Shown here one piece after another: positions 25,079 to 33,531 of a DNA stretch of 64,000 bases (positions are counted from its first letter, which is position 1; the number at the start of each line of letters is the position of its first letter). The stretch is taken from contig NZ_QOHF01000001.1 of the NCBI RefSeq assembly GCF_003319115.1, positions 310,001 through 374,000 on the forward strand, read 5' to 3'. Origin of the DNA: Geodermatophilus sp. TF02-6 (GTDB lineage Bacteria; Actinomycetota; Actinomycetes; Mycobacteriales; Geodermatophilaceae). The translations under genes were made by a program, and so were the position numbers. Below the pieces are notes generated by a model. That model ran no database searches and was not told the DNA's origin. It worked only from the letters and a program-made list of their open reading frames with translations.

Positions 25079-26014
25079 TCACCCCTTGCGCAGGTCGGGC
25101 GCCGGCGCGCCGGTGAGGTGCCGCCGCGCGGTGTCCCACGCGGTGTGCAGAGCCGACCGGACCGGCAGGGACGACGGTCCCAGGATGCGGACGACGAGAC
25201 CGGCGTCGTACGGCAGGAGGCCGACCCCCGTCAGCACCTCCGGGCACTCCGCCAGAGCGGCGAGGAGCGACCGGTCCAACCCGTCGAGCGTGCCGCCGTC
25301 CGCGAGCGCGTAGAAGGCGGCGTGGACCAGGTGGCGCCCCAGTCGCGCCGGGCTCTGCGCCGGGCCGTCCGCCGCGCCGAACGCCAGGGTGTCGACGGCC
25401 ACCTGGCGGCCGTCGGGGCGGCGGATCCGGGTGGCGGCGCAGAAGAAGTCGTAGTCGTGGCACTCTCCTGCCGCGAGCCGCCCGGGCAGCAGGGTCTCGG
25501 CGAGCAGCACGGTGGCCGTCGGATCCGCGGTCACGGTGGTGGCGCCGTAGAAGCGGGAGCCGCGGAACGGGATGACCGGGTCGGGCAGGTACTCGAGCAG
25601 GCTGCCCGCCTCGGCGGTGAGGTTGACCAGCTGGGTCGCGTACCCCCCGGGCATCCGGTAGATCTTCGTGGCGGCCTGCGTCGTCAGGTGCGCCTCTCCG
25701 CCTGCGGCGACGTGGACGTCGATGCGGTAGCGGTCGCCCTGCACCAGTCCGTCGCCGTGCTGCTGCAGGTACAGGAACGCCATGCCCGGCCGCGCCGCGT
25801 CGAGGTGGATCGGCCGCAGCACGTAGAGCGGCGTGCGGTGGTACTGGCGGACCACCCGGGTGGCCCCGGCGATCGGGGCCAGGTCCAGGTCGAGCAGGCC
25901 GACGGTCTCCCCCGGGGCCGGGCCGCTCCGACACTCCGCCAGCGCCGGAGGCAGCCGCTCGGGGGTCCACCACCGGGGGTCGCGCCGCTGGGCGCCCCGC
26001 GTCGCAGCCGGCAC
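25079..26014 (-). CDS. ureD: Urease accessory protein UreD
   Basis: 311 residues. YLQQHGDGLVQGDRYRIDVHVAAGGEAHLTTQAATKIYRM in the first half and LEYLPDPVIPFRGSRF mid-protein are the UreD/UreH hallmarks. It is the scaffold that binds apo-urease and recruits UreF and UreG for nickel insertion. I chose GTG 26014, five nt after the UreG stop; no strong Shine-Dalgarno sequence is visible, so coupling to ureG is likely. ureD is last in the order ABCFGD, as in many actinobacteria. Confidence 0.9.
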   Translation of the reverse strand: MPAATRGAQRRDPRWWTPERLPPALAECRSGPAPGETVGLLDLDLAPIAGATRVVRQYHRTPLYVLRPIHLDAARPGMAFLYLQQHGDGLVQGDRYRIDVHVAAGGEAHLTTQAATKIYRMPGGYATQLVNLTAEAGSLLEYLPDPVIPFRGSRFYGATTVTADPTATVLLAETLLPGRLAAGECHDYDFFCAATRIRRPDGRQVAVDTLAFGAADGPAQSPARLGRHLVHAAFYALADGGTLDGLDRSLLAALAECPEVLTGVGLLPYDAGLVVRILGPSSLPVRSALHTAWDTARRHLTGAPAPDLRKG

Positions 26015-26019
26015 CGGGG

Positions 26020-26742
26020 TCAGACGGGCGCGCGAGTGGCGGCGAGGACGCCCGCGGCCCGCAAGTGGTCGATCACCTGGCGCAGCCCCGTGCCGGAGAA
26101 GCAGTCGGTGAGCACGAACGGGCGTCCCTCCCGGACCATCCGCGCGTCGCGTTCCATGACGGAGAGGTCGGCGCGCACGTGGGGAGCGATGTCGATCTTG
26201 TTGATGACCAGCAGGTCGGACGCGGTGATGCCCGGTCCGCGCTTGCGGGGGATCTTGTCGCCCTCCCCCACGTCGATGACGAAGACGAAGAAGTCGGCGA
26301 GGGCGCGGCTGTAGGTGAGGGTGAGGTTGTCCCCGCCGGACTCCAGCAGCACCACGTCGGTGTCCGGGAAGCGTTCGGTGAGGGCCTGGACCGCGTCCAG
26401 GTTCATGGTCGGGTCGTCGCGCACCGCGGTGTGCGGACACGAGCCGGTCTCGACCCCGACCACCTTGTCCTCCTCGAGCACCCCGGCCAGGGTGGCCCGC
26501 ACGTGCCGGGCGTCCTCCTGGGTGAAGATGTCGTTGGTGACGACGACGGGCCGGTGACCCTCGGCGACCAGCAGCGGAACCAGGGCCTCGATCAGCGCGG
26601 TCTTGCCGGAGCCGACCGGCCCGCCGATGCCGACCCGGGGCACGGGGCCACCGAGGCGGGGCAGGTCCTGGTCGTGCTCCGCCACGTCGTGCGGGTGCTC
26701 GTGCGCCGGGTGGTGGGAATGGCTCCCCTGACCGTGGCTCAT
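26020..26742 (-). CDS. ureG: Urease accessory GTPase UreG
   Basis: 240 residues. A His-rich N-terminus (HGQGSHSHHPAHEHPHD) likely stores or binds nickel. The P-loop is GPVGSGKTAL at residues ~41-50, VETGSCPHTAVRDD carries the Cys-Pro-His nickel site, and NKIDIAPHV is the guanine-specificity motif. It powers nickel delivery to urease by GTP hydrolysis. The start is ATG 26742. It lies between ureF and ureD. Confidence 0.95.
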   Translation of the reverse strand: MSHGQGSHSHHPAHEHPHDVAEHDQDLPRLGGPVPRVGIGGPVGSGKTALIEALVPLLVAEGHRPVVVTNDIFTQEDARHVRATLAGVLEEDKVVGVETGSCPHTAVRDDPTMNLDAVQALTERFPDTDVVLLESGGDNLTLTYSRALADFFVFVIDVGEGDKIPRKRGPGITASDLLVINKIDIAPHVRADLSVMERDARMVREGRPFVLTDCFSGTGLRQVIDHLRAAGVLAATRAPV

Positions 26743-26766
26743 CCTGACGTGTCCTCCTGTCTCGGG

Positions 26767-27483
26767 TCAGCTCATGAACAGCCGCAGCGGAGCGTGCTCG
26801 TGCCGCATGCTCATCAGGTCGGCCAGCGGGGTGGAGCCGGCCATGTCCGCCAACGCCGTCCGGCACGCCAGCCGGCCGGTCCGCTCGACGACGGGTCTGC
26901 CGGCGTGCAGGACGGCCTGCGCCACCCGGTGGTCGGCCACGCCCAGCCGGACCGCCGCGTTCACCCAGCCGGCGGCATAGGCGTAGAGCTCGGCCGCGAC
27001 GGCGTGGTCCGTCGGAATCCCCTGCTGGGCCATGAGCACGCCCGTCACCACCGCGGCGTTGCCGGGGGTCGCGCCCGACCGCACCGCACCGGAGAACGCT
27101 TCCAGCGCGGCACCGCCGAAGACGGTCGTCGCCGTCCGGAGCAGGCTGCGGCCGGTGCGGGTCGAGGACTCCCGCACCTCCCGGGCCAGCTTGACCGCGG
27201 TCAGCCGCTGGTCCGCCTCGACGGCGAGGGCGAGGTCGAGCTCCTGGCCCGGAGCGCGCCGCGACACGGCCCGGTGCGCCCACGCCAGCGCGACGCCGTC
27301 GGTGGGACCGACCGCGTGCTCGAGCTGGTCGACGAGCAACGCCGTGAGCCCCTGCCGGCCGCTGTCGGCGGTGACGTAGCCGTGCTGGACGAAGGACTCC
27401 AGGCCGGACGACTGGGTGTAGCGGCCGCTGGGGAACGCGGAGTCGGTCAGCTGCAGGCAGCCGAGGAACGCGGCCAGGGACAT
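26767..27483 (-). CDS. ureF: Urease accessory protein UreF
   Basis: 238 residues. LQLTDSAFPSGRYTQSSGLESFVQHG at the N-terminus is the UreF signature. It is a helical protein that links UreD to UreG and gates nickel delivery. I chose ATG 27483 with GGAGGC just upstream; an upstream in-frame GTG close to the ureC stop (around 27540) would add about 19 residues and is possible. Confidence 0.92.
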   Translation of the reverse strand: MSLAAFLGCLQLTDSAFPSGRYTQSSGLESFVQHGYVTADSGRQGLTALLVDQLEHAVGPTDGVALAWAHRAVSRRAPGQELDLALAVEADQRLTAVKLAREVRESSTRTGRSLLRTATTVFGGAALEAFSGAVRSGATPGNAAVVTGVLMAQQGIPTDHAVAAELYAYAAGWVNAAVRLGVADHRVAQAVLHAGRPVVERTGRLACRTALADMAGSTPLADLMSMRHEHAPLRLFMS

Positions 27484-27545
27484 GGCCTCCGGCGCCTCCC
27501 GAGCGGGCGGCGCCGTCGACTCCCCGTTCCGCTGCACGCCGGACC

Positions 27546-29264
27546 TCAGACGATGTAGTACAGCTGGGACATCGACACCTGCTCCGAGGCGGGAGCGGTA
27601 GCCCGTTCCCCGTCGACGTAGACCTGGTAGGTCTCCGGGTCGATCCGGATCTCGGGCGTGGCGTCGTTGCGCACCATCTGCTTCTTGCCGACGCTCCGGC
27701 AGCCACGCACCGGCTCCACCCACCGCTCCAGACCGAGCCGCTCGGGGACGCCGGCCTCGACCGCCGCGGCCGACATGAACGTCATCGACGTGCGGGCGGT
27801 GGCCTTGCCCTGGCTGCCGAACACCGGACGCAGCAGCACCGGCTCCGGGGTGGGGATGGAGGCGTTGGGGTCGCCCATCATCGACCACGCGATGAACCCG
27901 CCCTTGAGGACGTACTTGGGCTTGACCCCGAAGGTGTTGGTCGGCCACAGGACGACGTCCGCGACCTTGCCGGGCTCCAGCGAGCCGACCAGGTGCGCGA
28001 CGCCGTGGGTGAGGGCGGGGTTGATCGTGTACTTGGCCAGGTAGCGCAGGATCCGGCTGTTGTCGTGCTCCTCCGGATCGCCGTCCAGCTTGCCCCTGAC
28101 CTGCTTCATCTTGTCGGCGGTGCGCCACGTGGTGGTCACCGTGTCGCCGACGCGGCCCATCGCCTGCGAGTCCGACGACATCATGGACAGCACCCCGAGG
28201 TCCTGCAGCACGTCCTCGGCGGCCTCGGTCTCCCCGCGGATCCGGGACTGGGCGAACGCCACGTCCTCGGGGTTCTGCGGGTTGAGGTGGTGGGTCACCA
28301 ACGTCATGTAATAGAGGTTGTCGGTGGTGTCGCTGGTGTACGGCCGGGTCGGGTTGGTCGAGGATGGCAGCACGTTGGGCAGCGCCGCGATCCGCATGAT
28401 GTCGGGAGCGTGGCCGCCCCCGGCACCCTCGGTGTGGTAGGTGTGGATCACCCGGCCGTCGATCGCGTCGATGGTGTCCGTGACGTAACCGCTCTCGTTG
28501 AGCGAGTCGGTGTGGATCGCGACCTGCACGTCGAACTCGTCAGCGACGGTCAGTGAGCAGTCGATCACCGCTGGCGGCGCGCCCCAGTCCTCGTGCACCT
28601 TCAGCCCGCAGGTGCCTGCCGCCAGTTGCTCCCGCAGGGTTTCCGGTTCGCTGCTGTTGCCCTTGGCCAGCAGGCCGATGTTGATCGGCATGGTCGCCGT
28701 CGCCTCGAGCATCCGGGCGATGTTCCACGGCCCGGGGGTGCAGGTGGTGCCCTTGGAGCCGTCCGCGGGGCCGGTTCCGCCACCGATGAGCGTGGTGATG
28801 CCGTTGGACAGCGCGTGCGACGCCTGCGCCTGGGTGAGGAAGTGCACGTGCGGGTCGATGCCGCCGGCGGTGGCGATCAGCCCCTCTCCCGAGATCACCT
28901 CGGTGCCGGCGCCGACGACGAGGTTCGGGTCGACGCCGTCCTGCACGTACGGGTTGCCCGCCTGCCCGACGCCGGCGATCCGTCCGTCCTTGACGCCGAT
29001 GTCGGCCTTGACGATGCCGAGGACCGGGTCCATGACCACGGCCGCGGTGATGACCAGGTCCAGCACGCCGTCGGCGTTGCGCAGGCCGGGGGTCTGGCCC
29101 ATGCCGTCCCGGGCGGTCTTGCCGCCTCCGTAGACGACCTCCTCCCCCGGGGTCAGCAGGCTGCGCTCGACCTGGGCGATCAGCTGGGTGTCGGCCAGCC
29201 GGAAGCGGTCTCCGGTGGTGGGGCCGTAGAGCGAGGCGTAGGTGCGCCGCGGGATCGAGGTCAC
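27546..29264 (-). CDS. ureC: Urease alpha subunit
   Basis: 572 residues, full length. GIDPHVHFL gives the HxH nickel ligands, [12 protein letters not shown] the carbamylated Lys, and the [15 protein letters not shown] region the final Asp ligand, all typical of catalytic UreC. It hydrolyses urea to ammonia and carbamate at a dinuclear Ni site. The start is GTG 29264, overlapping the ureB TGA (GTGA). The CHxxxH-type flap stretch is replaced by [13 protein letters not shown] plus [15 protein letters not shown], as in other ureases. Confidence 0.96.
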   Translation of the reverse strand: MTSIPRRTYASLYGPTTGDRFRLADTQLIAQVERSLLTPGEEVVYGGGKTARDGMGQTPGLRNADGVLDLVITAAVVMDPVLGIVKADIGVKDGRIAGVGQAGNPYVQDGVDPNLVVGAGTEVISGEGLIATAGGIDPHVHFLTQAQASHALSNGITTLIGGGTGPADGSKGTTCTPGPWNIARMLEATATMPINIGLLAKGNSSEPETLREQLAAGTCGLKVHEDWGAPPAVIDCSLTVADEFDVQVAIHTDSLNESGYVTDTIDAIDGRVIHTYHTEGAGGGHAPDIMRIAALPNVLPSSTNPTRPYTSDTTDNLYYMTLVTHHLNPQNPEDVAFAQSRIRGETEAAEDVLQDLGVLSMMSSDSQAMGRVGDTVTTTWRTADKMKQVRGKLDGDPEEHDNSRILRYLAKYTINPALTHGVAHLVGSLEPGKVADVVLWPTNTFGVKPKYVLKGGFIAWSMMGDPNASIPTPEPVLLRPVFGSQGKATARTSMTFMSAAAVEAGVPERLGLERWVEPVRGCRSVGKKQMVRNDATPEIRIDPETYQVYVDGERATAPASEQVSMSQLYYIV

Positions 29265-29683
29265 GGGGTCTGCTCCTTGCGCTGCGTGGGGTCCCCGGAC
29301 GGCGGCTGCCAGCCCTCCATGCCCCGGTATCCGCGCTGCTGGGCCCGGCGCAGGGCCTCGGTGGCGGTGTGCTCGGCCGTCACCGACCCGTGCACCAGCT
29401 CGTCGAAGCCGACGATGCGTTGCATCCCGCCGAAGGCCACCAGCTCGACGTCCTTCTCATCGCCGGGCTCGAACCGGATCGCCTGGCCGGCCGGGACGTT
29501 GAGCCGCTTGCCGAGAGCCTGCGGCCGGTCGAAGTCCAGCGCCCGGTTGGCCTCGAAGAAGTGGTAGTGCGACCCCACCTGGATGGGCCGGTCGCCGGTG
29601 TTCCGCACACGCAGCCGCACCGTCTTCCGGCCGGCGTTGATCTCCACTGGCTCCTCGGAGAGCAGCCACTCGCCCGGGATCAT
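29261..29683 (-). CDS. ureB: Urease beta subunit
   Basis: 140 residues. [44 protein letters not shown] and [22 protein letters not shown] are the canonical UreB motifs. It is a structural beta-sandwich subunit packing on UreC. The last ~35 residues ([22 protein letters not shown]) exceed the minimal family length. Its stop overlaps the ureC start. Confidence 0.95.
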   Translation of the reverse strand: MIPGEWLLSEEPVEINAGRKTVRLRVRNTGDRPIQVGSHYHFFEANRALDFDRPQALGKRLNVPAGQAIRFEPGDEKDVELVAFGGMQRIVGFDELVHGSVTAEHTATEALRRAQQRGYRGMEGWQPPSGDPTQRKEQTP

Positions 29684-29720
29684 CGAGGCACCTCCACCGG
29701 CTGGGCGTCAGGGCTGGACA

Positions 29721-30113
29721 TCAGGGAATGGGGTTGGACACGGAGACGAGCTGGGTGCCGGTGCGGAACGTCGCCTCGACCTGGACCAGGGTCACCATGT
29801 CGGGGACCTCGGGCAGGACGTCGTCGCGGGTCAGCACCTGCTTGCCCAGTTCCTGTGTGTCGGCCAGGGACCGGCCGTCGCGGGCCGCCTCCAGCAGCGC
29901 CTCGCAGATCAAGGCGATCGACTCGGGGAAGTTCAGCTTGACGCCCCGGTCCTTGCGCCGTCGCGCCAGCTCGGCGACCTGGTAGATGATCAGTTTCTCC
30001 GTCTCCCGAGGGGTGAGCATGAGGGAGGAGATCCACGTCTCGGTCCCCGGCGTCGACGAACTGTGCATCGCCGGCTGACCGTTCGACTGGGCGGAGTTCT
30101 GCTCGTCGGCCAT
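29721..30113 (-). CDS. ureA: Urease gamma subunit
   Basis: 130 residues. The core LTPRETEKLIIYQVAELARRRKDRGVKLNFPESIALI and GRSLADTQELGKQVLTRDDVLPEVPDM is UreA. The family is normally ~100 residues and starts at the MxLTPRE motif, so ATG 30113 gives ~30 extra residues (ADEQNSAQSNGQPAMHSS). Internal ATGs at the MHSS and MLTPRE positions could be the true start. First gene of ureABCFGD. Confidence 0.93.
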   Translation of the reverse strand: MADEQNSAQSNGQPAMHSSSTPGTETWISSLMLTPRETEKLIIYQVAELARRRKDRGVKLNFPESIALICEALLEAARDGRSLADTQELGKQVLTRDDVLPEVPDMVTLVQVEATFRTGTQLVSVSNPIP

Positions 30114-30423
30114 CCCTGCGGCCTCCCTGAGATGGGAGAGGTAGCACGCCGCATGCTGAGCGTGGTCGGCGACTGCCCCCCTGGGCGGGCACCCAAACCC
30201 GCTCCGTCGAGGACTTCTGCTCCGGGACCGGTCACCGTGCCGGACCACCGCCGGTGTGGCCGGAGGAGGTCTCCGTCCCGGGCGCGGGGTATCACGCGCC
30301 TCCCCGGGGGTACCCCGCCCGTGGGCGCCGCCTCACCAGGCGCCCGTGGTGCCCGGCCGCGAGGTCCCGACCGCGAGCAGGAGCGGGTGCGGGCCGCGGT
30401 CGGCGACGAGGGGGAACCTGGAC
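30114..30423. other. Divergent intergenic region, urease/lipoprotein
   Basis: 310 bp with no credible gene. It must hold the urease promoter (minus) and the lipoprotein promoter (plus), but no convincing -10/-35 pair was recognised. An imperfect inverted repeat (30279-30291 with 30311-30321; CGGGCG..GGGTA against TACCCCGCCCG) could form a hairpin. Confidence 0.5.
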
Positions 30424-30957
30424 ATGGAATCGGTTCGCGGGCGGATGGCGCGGTTCGCCCTGGGCGGGCTGCTGCTGGCGGCATCGGGGGGCACCGCGGC
30501 CTGTGCGGAGGGCACGCACACGCGGGCCCCCCAGGTCCAGGCCTCCGTCGGGGACGTCGAGATGCGTGACATCAAGCTCGCTCCCCCGCCCGAGGGCGTG
30601 TACGAGGTCGGCAGCGCTGCCCGGCTCGAGTTCGCCGTGGTGAACAAGGGCAGAGCGGAGGAGCGGCTGATCGGCGTGTCCGGCCCGGACTTCCAGGGCG
30701 TGGTCGTCGAGGGGACGCCGGGCAGCGAGCCGCTCTCGATCCCGATCGCGCCCGGGGAGACCGTCTTCTCCGGCGACTCCGGGGAGTTCGTCCTGGTCAT
30801 CACCGGGATCGACTCGACCCTGCGGACCGCTCAGTCCCTCCCGGTGACCTTCACCTACGCCGACGCCGGCGAGGCCACCGTCGACGCGGTCGTCTCCTCC
30901 CCGCTCCGGCTGACGCTCGACCGGGCGTTCCGCGAGTCGGATCATGGTGGCAACTGA
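30424..30957 (+). CDS. Small lipoprotein, possibly PCu(A)C/LpqE-like
   Basis: 177 residues. The N-terminus (RMARFALGGLLLAASGGTAAC) is a signal peptide ending in a lipobox-like TAAC, so it is probably a lipoprotein. The rest is a beta-rich domain with VEMRDIKLAPPPEGVYEVGSAARLEFAVVNKG, resembling LpqE-type proteins distantly related to copper chaperones; no Met/His copper motif is evident. The start is ATG 30424 with GAGGGGGAACC upstream. Function unknown. Confidence 0.65.
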   Translation: MESVRGRMARFALGGLLLAASGGTAACAEGTHTRAPQVQASVGDVEMRDIKLAPPPEGVYEVGSAARLEFAVVNKGRAEERLIGVSGPDFQGVVVEGTPGSEPLSIPIAPGETVFSGDSGEFVLVITGIDSTLRTAQSLPVTFTYADAGEATVDAVVSSPLRLTLDRAFRESDHGGN

Positions 30958-31037
30958 CCCGGGGCGGCGTCCCGATCACTCCCCCTGCACCCGACCGTCC
31001 GACGCACACCGACCCGCTCGCAGGAAGGACAGTGGCA

Positions 31038-31742
31038 ATGGGCATGATGACCATGGGCACGACACGGCACTCTCGGGGAGCCGGAGCACTGCTCGTCTCC
31101 GCCGCCCTGCTCTCCGGATGCGGCGGAGACGGTGGGGACACCGGTGGAAGCACCGGCGCCACCGTCACCGTCACCGTTACAGCCACCGCCACCGCCACCG
31201 CCACCGGAGGAACGACCCCGTCCGGCGGGGTGACGTCGAGCCCCGGGGGCACGACCAGCGGTGGCACGCCGACCAGCACGCCGACCAGCACCTCCGCGGC
31301 CCCGTCGAGCGGTGTCCCCCAGGGCGTCGCCAACGCCGTCGCCGCGCTGCAGACCGCCGCGGCCGCCGTCCCGAACGGCCAGCCGTTCGACCTGGAGCGG
31401 GACACCTACCAGGGGCAGCGGGTCTGGGACATCAAGGTCGCATCGAACGGCAACCAGTTCAACCTCTACGTGTCCGAGGACGGCTCCACGGTGGTGTCCC
31501 AGGAGCAGGACGCGACACCGGACGACGACGTGCAGAAGCTGCAGTCGGCCCAGATCAGCGCGGTCGAGGCCGTGGAGCGGGTGGCACGGGAACACGGGGG
31601 CACCCTCAAGGAGATGGAGATCGACAGCACCGACGACGGCACCGTGGTCTGGCAGGTCGAGATCGCGCAGTCCGACGGCTCGGAGGTCGAGGTCGACCTG
31701 AACGCGAGCACCGGCGAGGTCGTCCAGACGTCCGGGGACTGA
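31038..31742 (+). CDS. PepSY-domain lipoprotein
   Basis: 234 residues. A signal peptide ends at LLSGC (lipobox), followed by a low-complexity Thr/Val/Ala/Ser/Gly linker encoded by GCCACC-type repeats (31160-31210). The C-terminal part has two PepSY-like units: LERDTYQGQRVWDIKVASNGNQFNLYVSEDGSTVV and a VAREHGGTLKEMEIDSTDDGTVVWQVEI unit. PepSY domains are usually extracytoplasmic regulators of proteases. ATG 31038 is chosen because AGGAAGG is better spaced to it than to GTG 31032. Function unknown. Confidence 0.75.
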   Translation: MGMMTMGTTRHSRGAGALLVSAALLSGCGGDGGDTGGSTGATVTVTVTATATATATGGTTPSGGVTSSPGGTTSGGTPTSTPTSTSAAPSSGVPQGVANAVAALQTAAAAVPNGQPFDLERDTYQGQRVWDIKVASNGNQFNLYVSEDGSTVVSQEQDATPDDDVQKLQSAQISAVEAVERVAREHGGTLKEMEIDSTDDGTVVWQVEIAQSDGSEVEVDLNASTGEVVQTSGD

Positions 31743-31814
31743 CCGCTCGGCGACGGTTCGTGCGGGTCAGCCGGGGTTCGGCCACGGTGAGCGGAAGGCG
31801 GAAGAAGAAGTAGG

Positions 31815-32000
31815 TGGCCGACCATGGCGGCCACCTGCGCCACCGACCGGATCCCGAGGGTGGTCCGCCCTCGGCCTGCGCCGCCGCGGGCCAGGGCGAC
31901 GGCCACCTCGGCGGCCGTCCGGTCCTCCGCGTCGGGAGGCTGCCCGTAGCCGTCCTCGACGTCGACTCGCAGGTCCTCGATCGGTTCGCGTCGAACCCGG
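31815..32000 (-). pseudogene. Fragment resembling DUF6986/aldolase-type protein
   Basis: About 60 residues in one minus-strand frame read REPIEDLRVDVEDGYG...DAEDRTAAEVAVALARG...TLGIRS, close to the (V/I)EPVEDLRxDxEDGYG motif of a HpcH-like family found near ureide and purine genes. There is no start, and homology ends abruptly at both sides. It lies just after the VOC gene stop. A dead remnant is the best reading; boundaries approximate. Confidence 0.45.
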
Positions 32001-32004
32001 CCGG

Positions 32005-32394
32005 TCAGAAGTCGTCCCCGGTGCGCCAGGGCATCTCCTGCAGAGTGAGGGTGTTGCCGTCGGGGTCGGCGAACCAGGCGTACTTGACTCCTCCGCCGAC
32101 GTCCTCCACGGCACTGACGTCGACGCCGCGGTGCACCAGTTCGGCGCGGACCCGGTCGATGTCGGCGACCACCAGGTGCAGGCCCTTGACCGCGCCGGGC
32201 CTCATGTCGTCGTAGGCCGGCAGGCCGGTGCCGATGCCGAGGGAGCACGCCGAGCCCGGAGGCGTCAGCTGCACCACCCGCACGCCCTCCGCCGGGCGGA
32301 CGTCGACGTCCTCGACGAACCCGAGCCGTTCGGTGTAGAAGGCCTTCGCGCGGTCGACGTCGGTGACGGGGACCAGCACGAGCTCGAGCTTCAT
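32005..32394 (-). CDS. VOC-family (glyoxalase/bleomycin-resistance fold) protein
   Basis: 129 residues. MKLELVLVPVTDVDRAKAFYTERLGF opens the first beta-alpha-beta-beta-beta unit and KYAWFADPDGNTLTLQEMP closes the second. The fold binds a metal in many enzymes, but no function can be assigned. I chose ATG 32394; a GTG two codons earlier (32400), closer to AGGAGAG, is equally possible. Isolated gene. Confidence 0.82.
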   Translation of the reverse strand: MKLELVLVPVTDVDRAKAFYTERLGFVEDVDVRPAEGVRVVQLTPPGSACSLGIGTGLPAYDDMRPGAVKGLHLVVADIDRVRAELVHRGVDVSAVEDVGGGVKYAWFADPDGNTLTLQEMPWRTGDDF

Positions 32395-32686
32395 GTCCAC
32401 GGAACTCTCCTGTCTGCCGGCGGCCGGCGTCGCCGCTTCGGTCGTGGATCGGGCGCGTGCCGTGCGCGTCGGTGCGAGGTCCGCCGGCAAGCCGGTCACC
32501 ACTCTGCTCCGGGTCGCGTCGCCCACCCTGTATGACGCCCGGAGTGGCGGGAGTCATCGCCGCGACCGAGGAGATCTCGGTCGCCGTGGTGCCCCACCCG
32601 CGTGGATCCACCACTGGCACGTCGCCGACGTTCGGCAGACGCTGGCGTCACTGCTGGCGCGGGGCCGCCCATCGAGAGGACGACGG

Positions 32687-33163
32687 ATGAACAACGAGGC
32701 ACCACGCGACGGCGGCCAGCGCAAGCGGGACACGCTCGCGCTGCTGACCCGGCCGGCGGTCGACGTCTGGGTCGCCACCGCCGGACCCGGCGACACGGAC
32801 ACCCCGCAGCCCCACCTGGTGCCGGTGTCCCTCGCGTGGGTCGACGAGCGCGCCGTCATCGCGGTGGAGGAGACCTCCCGCACCGCCGGCAACATCACCA
32901 GCAGCGGCACCGCACGGCTGGGCGTGGGACCGACCCGCGACGTCGTCCTGCTCGACGTGCGGCTCGAGCGCTCCCTGCTCGTCACCGATCCCGCGGCGCG
33001 CGAGCTGGCCGAGCGCTACGCCGCGCAAGCCGACTGGGACCCACGCACCGCCGGCGCCGGCTACCGCTACCTGGTGCTGCGCCCCGAGCGCATCCAGGCC
33101 TGGCGCGAGGCGAACGAGATCCCCGGCCGGACGCTGATGCGCGCCGGCGCGTGGCTCGTCTGA
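32687..33163 (+). CDS. Pyridoxamine 5'-phosphate oxidase-like (FMN/F420) protein
   Basis: 158 residues of split-beta-barrel fold. PAVDVWVATAGPGDTDTPQPHLVPVSLAWVDERAVIAVEETSRTAGNI and the C-terminal YLVLRPERIQAWREANEIPGRTLMRAGAWL match small actinobacterial PNPOx-like proteins, which often bind F420 or FMN. The start is ATG 32687 with GAGAGGACGACGG upstream. No operon partner; substrate unknown. Confidence 0.8.
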   Translation: MNNEAPRDGGQRKRDTLALLTRPAVDVWVATAGPGDTDTPQPHLVPVSLAWVDERAVIAVEETSRTAGNITSSGTARLGVGPTRDVVLLDVRLERSLLVTDPAARELAERYAAQADWDPRTAGAGYRYLVLRPERIQAWREANEIPGRTLMRAGAWLV

Positions 33164-33531
33164 CCCGTCCGTCTGGCCCCGTGACACCGCGGCGACCGGT
33201 GCGCCGCCGCTGACGCGTCGACGGCTACCCGGGGTCCAGGCGAGCGGCGCGCGCCTGCAGGAGGAGCCCCTGTGGGTCGAGCAGCCACCAGCTGGCCAGG
33301 TGCCGGGGTCACCGCCTCGCCGGCTCCTGCGCCGACCGTGTCGGTGGACCGGCTGTCGTCGGTGCCGTCGTCCGGGCGAGGCAGGACCGCCCGAGCGCCC
33401 CGGTGGGCAACACGGCCTCGTCGTGCGCGACAGCGACCATCCGGTTGGCTGCTGCACCGCAGCCGGGTAGCCATCACGAGAGCAGGTACCACGGGTACGG
33501 CGCGGGAGGCGGGCGGGAGGGGCAGGGGACC
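33164..33531. other. Intergenic gap before the broken MFS gene
   Basis: 368 bp with no gene I can support on either strand. It ends in a purine-rich ribosome-binding stretch (GGGAGGGGCAGGGG) for the MFS gene. No repeat or clear promoter recognised. Confidence 0.5.

Noticed and set aside
25079-27706. An 875-codon open frame through ureF, ureG and ureD
   Set aside because: Only its last 311 codons are UreD; the rest runs in the wrong frame over ureG and ureF and has Arg/Gly-rich nonsense composition typical of GC-driven frames.
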